DNA of 64,000 bases from Siphonodentalium dalli (Eukaryota; Mollusca; Scaphopoda; Gadilida; Siphonodentaliidae). The translations under genes were made by a program, and so were the position numbers. The DNA is taken from NCBI GenBank assembly GCA_032622095.1, contig CP136068.1, positions 188,411,309-188,475,308 of the forward strand. The letters run 5' to 3'. Positions within the stretch are counted from its first letter, which is position 1. Every line of letters starts with the position of its first letter. Under the pieces are notes generated by a model, which saw only the letters and a program-made list of their open reading frames with translations, was not told where the DNA came from and did no database searches. Below are positions 55,820-64,000 of this stretch, piece after piece.

Positions 55820-56237
55820 AGTTGAGGGATATAAGAAGGAAGAAAATGATTGGATTGAAGTTAAATCCTGGGGCGGGGGTTGAGGTGTACCCTATCAGCT
55901 CCCGGACTATTACCGACTGTAATTGATTTATAAATGGGCTGGTATGTCTTATTGGATCATAGAAAGATGACGTTGAGGTGTAAATTGAAAAATATAGCCA
56001 TTGCTACTTCACCTTGCTAAGAGTCCACGGTCAACTTCTCCCTAATAACCAAACAGGGAGTAGTGACTTCTTCCAATTTTAAACCTCTAGACTGGTCCCT
56101 GTGTACCGGTCTAGGGAGAAGTGACTTCTCTAAATTTGAAACCACTAGGCTGGTGGTCCCTGTACTCATTAGTAAGTATTCAGTTATCAAAGGGTTAAAA
56201 CGTTTTAAGATTCTTGGCACAACATTCAGTAATATGA
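55820..56237. repeat. Intergenic DNA with a ~75-bp imperfect duplication
   Basis: GGGAGTAGTGACTTCTTCCA...CCTCTAGACTGGTCCCTG and GGGAGAAGTGACTTCTCTAA...CCACTAGGCTGGTGGTCCCTG lie in tandem at 56056-56162. No gene seen. Confidence 0.55.
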
Positions 56238-56555
56238 CTGGAGCTTCCTGAAGGGAGCCCCATACAGGTGGCAGCTTGTATTGCTCAGTGTCGTCTGCTC
56301 ATGTCTGTGAGGGGCTCCATAAGGGTAGTTTAACACTTCTATGACTGGAGCTTCCTGAATATAGCAAAATCCCTGTGCCAATGCATTCTCTTATATATGC
56401 GAGTATCCCATAGGGAGCCTCGCAATATAAGAGAATACACTGGCCTAACAATTATTGCACTGACCTTGTAAGCCAGTGCATTCTCTTATGGGAGACTTAC
56501 ATACATAAGAGAATGCACTGGCACAGGATATTTAATGCTGCACTATCTCAGCTCC
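56238..56555. mobile_element. Family C hairpin MITE (C4) preceded by a GGAGCCCC repeat
   Basis: 56238-56332 is the AGTGTCGTCTGCTCATGTCT repeat. 56371-56555 is family C with centre GAGTATCCCATAGGGAGCCT, spacer CAATTATTGCACTGACCTTG and end GCACAGGATATTTAATGCTG. Confidence 0.75.
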
Positions 56556-56582
56556 CTTCATAAAGGGTTAAAGGGACTAAAA

Positions 56583-56731
56583 CAAGCCTTGAAATAGTTG
56601 ATGGCCTAAGCAGAATGAGGTTCCCAGAGGGTGAATTTGGTGATGCTAGCCCACTATGCGGGGTAGCATCACTAAATTCACCCTCTGGGGACCTCATTCT
56701 GCAAATGACAGACACCCTATTTCAAGGCTTG
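56583..56731. mobile_element. Family A MITE, single-hairpin form (A11), exact target duplication
   Basis: CAAGCCTTGAAATAG / CTATTTCAAGGCTTG with exact duplications GACTAAAA (56575-56582 and 56732-56739). Only one hairpin (56611-56702), the minimal form of the family. Confidence 0.92.
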
Positions 56732-56826
56732 GACTAAAATCTTCAGGTTATTTTTAATTCTAGATGGCATTTTACCTCCGATCTCAGTCAAATAGCTTAA
56801 AGGTCGCAGACCCTGATTGACACCAT

Positions 56827-57268
56827 TTAAAGGTACTCAATCCAAGTCGATGGTCCCCATATCATCCGATTCCAACAACAACAAATAATTTTTAAATTCC
56901 GCTTCAGTTATGAGAATCGATTAATTGCCCAAAACCTGTTATTTATCAACATTATGATTTTGTTCAACGAAATTTGGCCGGATTGTCAAATATCTAATAC
57001 CCAAAGCCACTTGATTTTAAAGTTATCCATCTTCATCCGTAATTTGGTCCGAGACTGTCTTCTCATCAGTTTTTTGCTGGTGGTGAAAAATAATAGATTT
57101 AAAAAATCAATACCTGATCACACTGAGCTTTGTTGGGTTTCTCGACTCGATTCAAGTATTTTTTACCCTGAAGCCCAAGAAATATATACTGAGATATAGA
57201 TGAGATACTGTTGTTGTTGTTGTAACTGTATGATATGGGAACCCTCGAATTGGTCGAGGCATCTTTAA
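56827..57268. mobile_element. Family Y TTAA-flanked MITE (Y2)
   Basis: TTAA at 56827-56830 and 57265-57268, with ends AGGTACTCAATCC / GGTCGAGGCATCT, related to Y1. It begins 60 bp beyond the stop codon of the unidentified gene, so it probably lies in its 3' untranslated region or just past it. Confidence 0.75.
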
Positions 57269-57327
57269 GGCTGTAGATGAAGTGTAAATATAGCACTGAA
57301 ATAAAGTGACTGAAGCTGGAAATACTA

Positions 57328-57456
57328 TCAGCTCCATGACGGTTGTTTGTTCTTTCGCTTCGACCGTCTGCCGAGTGAACTGGCTCGTCGTGCTTTCGTT
57401 ATCACAATCGGGGAAGGCACCTCTTCCATATATGGAAACTGTGAATTCTCAGACCT
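57328..57456 (-). CDS. Unidentified gene, terminal coding exon
   Basis: Acceptor TTTTCTTGTTTTTCAG, 42 codons then TGA at 57328-57330. The product begins RSENSQFPYMEEVPSPIVIT and continues KARRASSLGRRSKRKNKQPS, WS. EEVPSP carries an SP site; RRASS is a classic basophilic kinase site; the tail is strongly basic. No AATAAA was seen close downstream; Y2 starts 60 bp after the stop. Confidence 0.75.
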   Translation of the reverse strand, partial: RSENSQFPYMEEVPSPIVITKARRASSLGRRSKRKNKQPSWS

Positions 57457-57502
57457 CTGAAAAACAAGAAAATTGTAATGAGCTATTATTACCTGTTTAA
57501 TC

Positions 57503-57962
57503 AAGAGCCGGGACTAATTTAACAATCCGTCATCATGTTAACCCTTTACCCAACAGAAGGGCCCTGTGCCGATGCATTCTCTTATATATGCGAGTCGACC
57601 ATAGGTCGCCTCGCATATATAAAAGAATGCATTGGCTAAACACATTAAAAATTATAAAATTGTTAAAGAATGTAAGAAAAAATGGTAAAAAGCGTTAAAA
57701 AAAGGCCAATGCATTCTCTTATATATGCGAGGCGATCTATGGTCGACTCGCATATATAAGAGAATGCATTGGCACAGGGCATAACTGTAACTATCACAAT
57801 GTGGTCAAGGAGCCGGTTCCAATAATACCCATATTTGTATGGTTCTATTGAGACAGACCGAAGATATTTTAGGCTGTTGAAGCTTTAATTGGCCGGTTTT
57901 GGCCGGTTTGTTGGGTAAAGGGTTAAAGAGCCGGGACTAATTTAACAATCCGTCATCATGTT
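57503..57962. mobile_element. Family B piggyBac-type MITE (B8) with a 37-bp flanking direct repeat
   Basis: TTAA at 57538-57541 and 57923-57926 bound a complete copy. In addition AAGAGCCGGGACTAATTTAA, CAATCCGTCATCATGTT occurs immediately left (57503-57539) and right (57926-57962). It lies in the last intron of the unidentified gene, ~80 bp upstream of the terminal exon. Confidence 0.9.
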
Positions 57963-58515
57963 TTGAGTGAACTAAAGCAATGGCGACCAACCAGTTAAGC
58001 TTCACATTTCAAGTAAATAAATACGGACGAATTCGTGGACGCTAATACAAATGGAGATAAGCCTCAAACATGTTAATCACGAAGAACCTTCAACATAGCC
58101 TCATTTGCAGACACAGAGTTGCACAACATGCAATAAAACGACTAATTGTGCGAACACATTCCATCAAAACAGAAGGCCCCAAGTACCGATATGGACATTT
58201 CCCCATGACAAACACGATTAGTCTAGTTGTTTATACTTCATATCAATACGCGCAGTTCTCGTAATCTATGCAGGTGCAACAGTGTGACGTATTCGAGTCG
58301 ATTTCACAAGCCCATGTCTATTTCACTCTAACGTACTAACCCTGCGCGGTCGGATAGAGCGCTTTGTTTTTGGTATATACCGAAATCATCCCAGATAATC
58401 ACGAATATCTTATCAGATTTCTCCCCAGATGTACCGTTAAGCAGCTACTGGAATGTGCCGAAGATTGGTACAAAACAACAAATCGGAATGAGGCTCTTGG
58501 GTTGGGAGAAAAATG
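57963..58515. other. Intron, nothing recognised
   Basis: GCGCGGTCGGATAGAGCGC at ~58346 resembles a tRNA D-arm but no further tRNA features follow. Confidence 0.4.
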
Positions 58516-58662
58516 ATCCATCATGACCTGGGATGTGGACAAGGAAAAATCTCATCCTCGGGGCCAGATATTTGGTCCGGACACTCGCCAAGTCTCGTGT
58601 CCGGCCCAAACATCTGGCCCCTCGGGTGAGATTTTTCCATCCCACACCCGAGGTCATGATGG
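58516..58662. mobile_element. 147-bp snap-back hairpin MITE
   Basis: The arms are CCATCATGACCTGGGATGTG, AAAAATCTCATCCTCGGGG, CCAGATATTTGG and complements, around GGACACTCGCCAAGTCTCGT. It is rich in CG compared with its surroundings. Confidence 0.8.
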
Positions 58663-58860
58663 GAAATTTTTAATTTGTTTTTGGAAAATTGGATGAATAT
58701 GCCTAATACAGTAAGTTACACTAGTGTTTTGTGTGCACCTATCAGCGTCTGGTGGGTTACTGTATTTGTCCACTACATCGATGCTTTAGAATTTCCATTT
58801 AACAGTGTCGAACTTGAACGCCCAGGTAGACCTAGCATACTCTCATCACACACTCACCTG

Positions 58861-59114
58861 CAAGCCTTGAAATAGTGTGTCTGTCATTTGCAGAATGAGG
58901 TCCCCAGAGGGTAAATTTAGTGATGCTACCCCGCATAGCGGGCTAGCATCACCAAATTCACCCTCTGGGAACCTCATTCTGCTGAGGTGTAAGCAGAATG
59001 AGGTCCCCAGAGGGTGAATTTGGTGATGCTAGCCCGCTATGCGGGGTAGCATCACTAAATTCACCCTCTTGGGACCTCATTCTGCAAATGACAGGCACAC
59101 TATTTCAAGGCTTG
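58861..59114. mobile_element. Family A MITE, double-hairpin form (A12), exact target duplication
   Basis: CAAGCCTTGAAATAGTGTGT / ACACTATTTCAAGGCTTG with exact duplications CTCACCTG (58853-58860 and 59115-59122). It has two intact ~90-bp hairpins joined by TGAGGTGTAA, the best preserved copy of this form. Confidence 0.93.
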
Positions 59115-59602
59115 CTCACCTGGAAACTCCAATGCATGTCTATGGTAGACAAATGCCTAATGGCCAGTATTTGAAAAAAATCTTCATATTTTCCTGTATT
59201 AAGAATTTTATCAATTAAAACAGTTTCTGAAACAGGTTAAACTGTCATTTGAACTAAAGGAGATAATTTCCCAGTCATATGAGTGATATCAGTAGAGTAT
59301 TATACCAAAATTAGTGAAATTTGGGGGGGGGGGGGGGTTATTGTAAAACAAATTGGGAGTAAAACATTTTTTTGGTTGCAGGTTTGGTGTCTCCGAAAAT
59401 GCCAGAAGCAAAAAAACAGCATACCTGCAAATGTTACACTACCCACTCCCTGGACTAAGTCTTGTCTTGTTTATTGGTGGGAAACATTCAGATTATAAGT
59501 CCAACAAATGTTTGTTGAACTTATTATCTGTACATTTCCTAAGAAATAACTCCTCATCAATGAGTAATCAGTATAGAAAGGGTTATAATTCATTATACAA
59601 AC
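59115..59602. other. Intron with a poly-G run and a dispersed repeat
   Basis: A G-run of about 16 lies at ~59322-59338. TGGGAAACATTCAGATTATA (59478-59500) belongs to the dispersed repeat seen at 9058 and 46495. Confidence 0.5.
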
Positions 59603-59715
59603 CTGTTGAAGAATGGGTTTCACTCGTGGCTTGCTCTTACATGGCGTCGTAGTCGGCGTATGTAAAGGCACAGTTAACTTCTCACTCCAGCTAATCCGGC
59701 TTGCCAGTTTTGGAG
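59603..59715 (-). CDS. Unidentified gene, middle exon
   Basis: This exon has 113 nt, with acceptor TATCTCTTTTTAG and donor CAG|GTTTGT. After the split Pro codon it reads PKLASRISWSEKLTVPLHTP, TTTPCKSKPRVKPILQQ. Proline- and threonine-rich, HTPTTTP suggests proline-directed phosphorylation. Entry phase 1 and exit phase 0 fit both neighbours. Confidence 0.75.
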
Positions 59716-61592
59716 CTAAAAAGAGATACATTGCATCATCTCAATAAGTCCAAATAAATAAAAACTATTACTGTATAATGGTAACATCTCAAACTATTTG
59801 TGGGCTGTCCCATTGGGACTAAGGATAACCCACATGGCAGCCACTGTCGGCCTCTTGCCAAGTTTAAACAAATATTGACTGGAAAAAGAAGGAATACAAG
59901 CTGGGACAAAATTCTGCACGTTTGCGAAAATTTTAAAGACATATTATGGACTTGTTCGGGTGTGTGAAACTGATAAGTTAGTATTCAGGTGCTATCACAA
60001 CTGGAGGAATGTAACGTTCTACTAACATCACCGAAAATTTGAAGCAAATAGACCGTACCACTCCATAGAAAACATCAGAACTACGCTCAATTGTAAATAT
60101 TTACTGCTCGATTCGGGACGCATCTATCAGCGATAAACTAACGAAAATGATTTCGTCATCGAGAGTCACTGCATTTAATTCATATATAAGAATGACAGTG
60201 TGTCATCAATTTGGATATACTATTTGTAAAAATTACTACTTTGAACAAGATTATTCTCCATTTCTATTTGATCATCATACCGGAGTGTTTCACATAACTT
60301 TAAGTTGAAAAAGAAGGATAACTCCAAGCCTTAAAATAGTTTTTTAATCGAATGTGTGACATTTTGTCAGGCACCAAATGGACATGTTCTATCATTTCAA
60401 AAGTACGCCTGACATTGTCACTTTTTTTACAATAAATAATTTCACGCACAATTCTAAGGTTATATAAATCTTCATTTGCTCTGAGCCTCTGATCCATGTT
60501 TGTTACTAACACCATGTAGGGGTAGGCCTATCCATACGACAGTAACATCTACAGTAACATCTACACACTTGTATATAAGTTATATAATTTAACTGATAGA
60601 AGCCCTTATGCTACCACCCATTTGGGGGTCAGGAAATCTCAGGATAGAATCTGTTAGATGTCAAAGTTAATTTGTTTTTATATTTGTTTACAATTTAAGA
60701 CCTGTACAAATTAATCCTGGCTTGATACTAGTGAATACATGTAGTTCCCGCTGTTAGCGTAGGACTGTAAAATAAACTGAATTATTGCAATTTATTGGCT
60801 ACATTTTGGTGACAGCCGGTTTGAGCGCCTATTTTACGCTTTTTTGATTGAAGAAAATTCATTTTTAAACCTCGGGGCGGAAAGCCGGAAGTGGAAACTT
60901 AAAGCGGGATTAACGACCACATATACAAAATTTGGAATACTAAAATTGGAGCGGAGTATGGCCGACACATTTATATATCACATGCAATGAGGTATAACGG
61001 AACATAATTAATATACTGATGAACCCCATCCATAATTATAATATATCCTGCGTTCCATGCCATCATAACTCGAGAGCGGGAGTTCCATAATTTTTCCATT
61101 CCGATATTTTTATAGACATCTTACAATCATACATCGGGGGGAAAAACCCACATTTCGGCAAAACAAATAATTAATACTACTCGACAATAGAATAAATTTT
61201 ATTTAATAGCAAACTATTACCATTTAATTTGCAATATATCACATTCCCAGTGATATTTTCCTTAAAAATACGTCAATATTTCAACTGGACATTATGTCCT
61301 GACAGTTTCAAAGCAAGAGCCGGACAAACCTATAAAAATGTAAATCTGGCATCGGACATTTGTCCGTGTCCAGGCCACTTATTTTAAGGCTTGGATAATT
61401 CCAATAAAAAAGTGCAATGGACCTCATAATGGTACTTACAAATATCAGTGCCAAGTTTAAAAAAAACTGACTGAAGATTGTAGGAATAAAAGCTCGAACA
61501 AAGTTGCGTCCAGGGACGGACAGACAGACGGTCAAGTTGATTCGTATAATTATTATTGTATGTCAAAATGCTTGATGATATTATATACATAC
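59716..61592. other. Intron of 1.9 kb with dispersed repeats, no exon seen
   Basis: 59800-59950 is SINE-like sequence (GGGCTGTCCCATTGGGACTA), 59935-60110 the inverse of 51725-51905, and 61440-61560 a SINE-like tail (AGGAATAAAAGCTCGAAC, GGACGGACAGACAGACGG). The remainder (60130-61430) shows nothing clear. Confidence 0.5.
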
Positions 61593-61704
61593 GAGGATAA
61601 TGCTTGATGACACTGGAAGCGTCTGATGCCGCGACATACTTGACAACACGCTGACTGTTGCATAACGTATGAAGTCGTGTTATTAATTCCAAATCCTGAT
61701 CATT
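61593..61704 (-). CDS. Unidentified gene, first visible exon
   Basis: This exon has 112 nt, with acceptor GAATATTTCTTTCAG and donor C|GTATGT. It reads NDQDLELITRLHTLCNSQRV, VKYVAASDASSVIKHYP. This part is predicted helical and less disordered than the rest. The phase 1 exit joins C to CT of the next exon to make Pro. I cannot name the domain. Confidence 0.72.
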
Positions 61705-61751
61705 CTGAAAGAAATATTCATCACACTATTACACTTATTAAGGTCAAATAA

Positions 61752-62290
61752 AACTAGAGGTCGGACTAAGAATACCCCCCCCCCCCAGCATTGTAACTAG
61801 AGGTCGGACTAAGAATACCCCCCCCAGCATTGTAACTAGAGGTCGGACTAAGAATACCCCCCCCAAGCATTGTAACTAGAGGTCGGACTAAGAATACCCC
61901 CCCCAGCATTGTAACTAGAGGTCGGACTAAGAATACCCCCCCCAGCATTGTAACTAGAGGTCGGACTAAGAATACCCACAGCATTGTAACTAGAGGTCGG
62001 ACTAAGAATACCCCCCCCAGCATTGTAACTAGAGGTCGGACTAAGAATACCCCCCCCAGCATTGTAACTAGAGGTCGGACTAAGAATACCCCCAGCATTG
62101 TAACTAGAGGTCGGACTAAGTATACCCACAGCATTGTAACTAGAGGTCGGACTAAGAATACCCCCTAGCATTGTAACTAGAGGTCGGACTAAGAATACCC
62201 CCTAGCATTGTAACTAGAGGTCGGACTAAGAATACCCCCTAGCATTGTAACTAGAGGTCGGACTAAGAATACCCCCACAGCATTGCAAAT
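61752..62290. repeat. 37-bp minisatellite, 14 copies
   Basis: The unit is ACTAGAGGTCGGACTAAGAA, TACCCCCCCAGCATTGTA with a variable C-run. The unit equals the head of the SINE-like repeat at 18820 (ACTAGAGGTGTGACT...GGATACCCCC), so a retroelement 5' end seems to have been amplified. Confidence 0.95.
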
Positions 62291-62305
62291 GGATACATAG
62301 TCATA

Positions 62306-62430
62306 TTAAAGGCCCACTTAATTTTCGAACCCCTGTAGGGAGCCCCACACATATATAAAAGCATGTGTACTGAGTGTCGTCTGCTGACTCTGCTCATATT
62401 TGTCTGGGGCTCTGTATGGGTGAAATTATA
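62306..62430. repeat. Half of a TTAA/AGGCCCACTTAA MITE fused to a GGGAGCCCC repeat
   Basis: TTAAAGGCCCACTTAATTTT (62306-62325), then CTGTAGGGAGCCCCACACAT and GGGGCTCTGTATGGGTGA. The matching right end of the first element is missing. Confidence 0.65.
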
Positions 62431-62634
62431 AAATTGTTAAAGAATATAAGAAAATATTTTATCACATAATTTGGCCATAAAAGCAGTTTCATAATTATCG
62501 GTAATAGACACGTTTAATATCAGCGCGTGCGATGACGTCACGGCGTTCTTCGAATAACTTGCGATCGCTGTAGTTTATGATTGTTGTTTTCGATGAATAT
62601 TTCGCGTTGCTTCGGGTTTATTTGATCATGTGAT

Positions 62635-62792
62635 AAAAGGTATCTCACACTCGTCCTATTTTATACGTAATTTATCAACCTCGTCCTCTAAATTCTATTT
62701 GAGCCTCGGTAAACCTCGGCTCAAATCGAATTTAGTGAACTCGGTTGATAAATTCCGTATAAAATAGAAACTCATGTGAGATCCTCTATATA
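62635..62792. mobile_element. ~158-bp snap-back hairpin MITE
   Basis: The arms are ATCTCACACTCGTCCTATTT, TATACGTAATTTATCAACCT, CTAAATTCTATTTGAGCC and complements, around TCGGTAAACCTCGG. Confidence 0.82.
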
Positions 62793-62847
62793 ACAATTGT
62801 TATGGAATGTAAGAAAAAATAATAACAAATGATAAAAATTTGTTAGG

Positions 62848-62914
62848 CCAATGCATTCTCTTATATATGCGAGGCGACCTATGGTCGACTCGCATATATA
62901 AGAGAATGCATTGG
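62848..62914. mobile_element. Solo family B hairpin
   Basis: CCAATGCATTCTCTTATATA ... GAATGCATTGG with centre GAGGCGACCTATGGTCGACTC, followed by CACAGGG, without a TTAA shell. Confidence 0.85.
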
Positions 62915-62943
62915 CACAGGGTATTTACCAGAGAAAGCGTTTG

Positions 62944-63291
62944 TTAAAGGCCCACTTAATTTTCGATTGCTCAGATCACATTATACACAACATATTCCAT
63001 ATTATATACCATTTGGAAGAGGAACCAAAAAATTTACATATTCTACCGGAATACTTCCGGCACAACTGTGGTATATTCCTCTTCCATTGAGACTGGCAGT
63101 AAAGATCAGATAGAAATTAAGCACAGAACACACACTGGTACATTGACAAAAACAACACGTTAACAGTTTATTCAACCGGATAACTTCATAATGCAATGTT
63201 TTGGAGCTTACTCTTTCAAATGGTATATAATATGGAATAACCATAAGTATACAACGGGATTTCAGGATTTGAAACTTAAGTGGGCTTTTAA
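62944..63291. mobile_element. TTAA-flanked MITE, 348 bp
   Basis: TTAA at both ends with AGGCCCACTTAATTTTCGA / TGAAACTTAAGTGGGCTT. Internal inverted pair CATATTATATACCATTTGGA / TCAAATGGTATATAATATGG. The 105-codon frame inside reads through these inverted repeats and is not a gene. Confidence 0.82.
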
Positions 63292-63450
63292 CATATATTT
63301 GTATTCGATAAAAGAACAACAGCTCTGTTCAAACCATTCTGACTTTTAAGCTAAGTACCTCACTATTGCAGGTGCTCAGGTAACTTGGTAAGAAATGAAT
63401 GTATAAAAGTTTGAACAATATTATGTAATCGCAATCAATTTCCAATTCAA

Positions 63451-64000
63451 ATGAAAGTGTCAATGACACTGCAGCTCAACTTGAAGGAGAGATAATTGCA
63501 TGTGTTAGTCAATGGAGCAATTAGGAATGTGAAAAGTTGTAATGTCTAAGTAATACTAGATGTCAAAATGAAGAGATATATATAAAGTAAAATCCAAGAT
63601 GGCTGCTGGTGGCCATGTTTTCCAATGAAATTTTCAAAAATATTTGATAGCTCCCATCTAGTGGTCACCCCGAAGATCAATTTAAAGTTTGATGATCTGA
63701 TGAGGAAAGTGGCCTCTAGGGTGTGCTGAGGGATTTAGTCATTGCACTTTGTCAATACACTATCTATCTTTATATCTATCTAGTCATACAAAGAGTAAAA
63801 TCAAAAAATTCGGAAAACATTTCTCAAATTATGGCTCCCATCTAGAGGTCACCCCAAATATCCATATTAAGTTTGGTGATGATGGATGAGGCATGAGGTC
63901 TGTAGTATCCAAAGTGATGTCATATGGGCACACGCATTTTCCAATGAAGGTTATTGATGTTTTTCCAGCGGCATAGCACACAAAGCAAATCACATTGTTA
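63451..64000. mobile_element. Family E interspersed repeat, running off the right edge
   Basis: It starts GTGTCAATGACACTGCAGCTC and contains AAATCCAAGATGGCTGCTGG and GCTCCCATCTAGTGGTCACC, with ATCTATCTTTATATCTATCT in the middle. Confidence 0.75.

Larger units (their letters stand above)
57328..61704 (-). other. Unidentified gene, last three exons
   Basis: Three exons with consistent phases (61593-61704 ending phase 1, 59603-59715, 57328-57456 with stop) give 117 codons. I do not recognise the family. The product looks disordered after ~residue 38, rich in Ser, Thr, Pro and Lys/Arg, and ends in a basic tail with an RRASS site typical of basophilic kinases and KRKNK suggesting a nuclear protein. 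No upstream exon was found between 61704 and the window edge, so the 5' part lies to the right. Confidence 0.75.

Noticed and set aside
58344-58420. tRNA-like D-arm GCGCGGTCGGATAGAGCGC
   Set aside because: No anticodon arm, T-arm consensus GGTTCGA or acceptor stem follows at the right distance.
61766-62171. Open frames of 107 and 122 codons (repeats of LVRPLVTMLG and ILSPTSSYNAGG)
   Set aside because: They are translations of the 37-bp minisatellite; the variable C-run shifts frame between copies.
63002-63319. A 105-codon minus-strand open frame
   Set aside because: It reads through a TTAA-flanked MITE (62944-63291) including its inverted repeats, so it is an element shadow.

Overview
The window is eukaryotic nuclear DNA: AT-rich, intron-dominated, packed with interspersed and tandem repeats, with only short exons carrying GT-AG splice signals. 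Several dispersed repeats (heads like ACTAGAGGT with tails like CGGGGGTATAAT, blocks with AAGGGGGATAACTCC, and units with AAATCCAAGATGGCTGCTGG) look like those of mollusc, especially bivalve, genomes. I therefore infer a lophotrochozoan, most likely a bivalve, with moderate confidence.

Two protein-coding genes can be supported, both on the minus strand. (1) Positions 1-31857 hold the 5' part of a Tousled-like kinase gene (TLK): eight exons with mutually compatible phases give 223 codons of the N-terminal regulatory region. These cover the start, a basic NLS-like tract, a KKINEYF motif, a Ser/Pro linker, an LC8-type motif and the first coiled coil. The kinase domain lies beyond the left edge. 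(2) Positions 57328-61704 hold the last three exons (117 codons plus stop) of a gene I do not recognise; its phases fit and it ends in a basic, serine-rich tail.

The rest is repeats. The main families are: a hAT-type MITE superfamily built from hairpins within hairpins (family A, 8-bp target duplications checked in five copies); a TTAA-flanked, piggyBac-type MITE (family B) and its relative (family C), which share an AT-rich hairpin; TA-flanked snap-back palindromes of Tc1/mariner type (family D); further TTAA elements (family Y and the element at 62944); four longer hAT elements, one keeping a zinc-finger transposase exon; a 4-kb composite with TACTCTC termini at 33928-37906; bivalve-type interspersed repeats (family E); and many minisatellites.

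The most striking feature lies in TLK. Four of its eight exons in the window have tandemly duplicated splice junctions. In the extreme case the acceptor and first ~56 nt of exon 2 are amplified into a ~49-copy, 100-bp array (20019-24911). In every case the extra splice sites lead to an in-frame stop codon, so only the authentic site is productive. A piggyBac-type MITE also begins 20 nt inside the intron after exon 2.

Layout: 1-31857 TLK with introns full of MITEs; 31858-57300 a long gene-poor stretch with composite transposons, tandem arrays and one weak promoter-like site; 57328-61704 the end of the second gene; 61752-64000 a minisatellite, MITEs and a family E repeat running off the edge.
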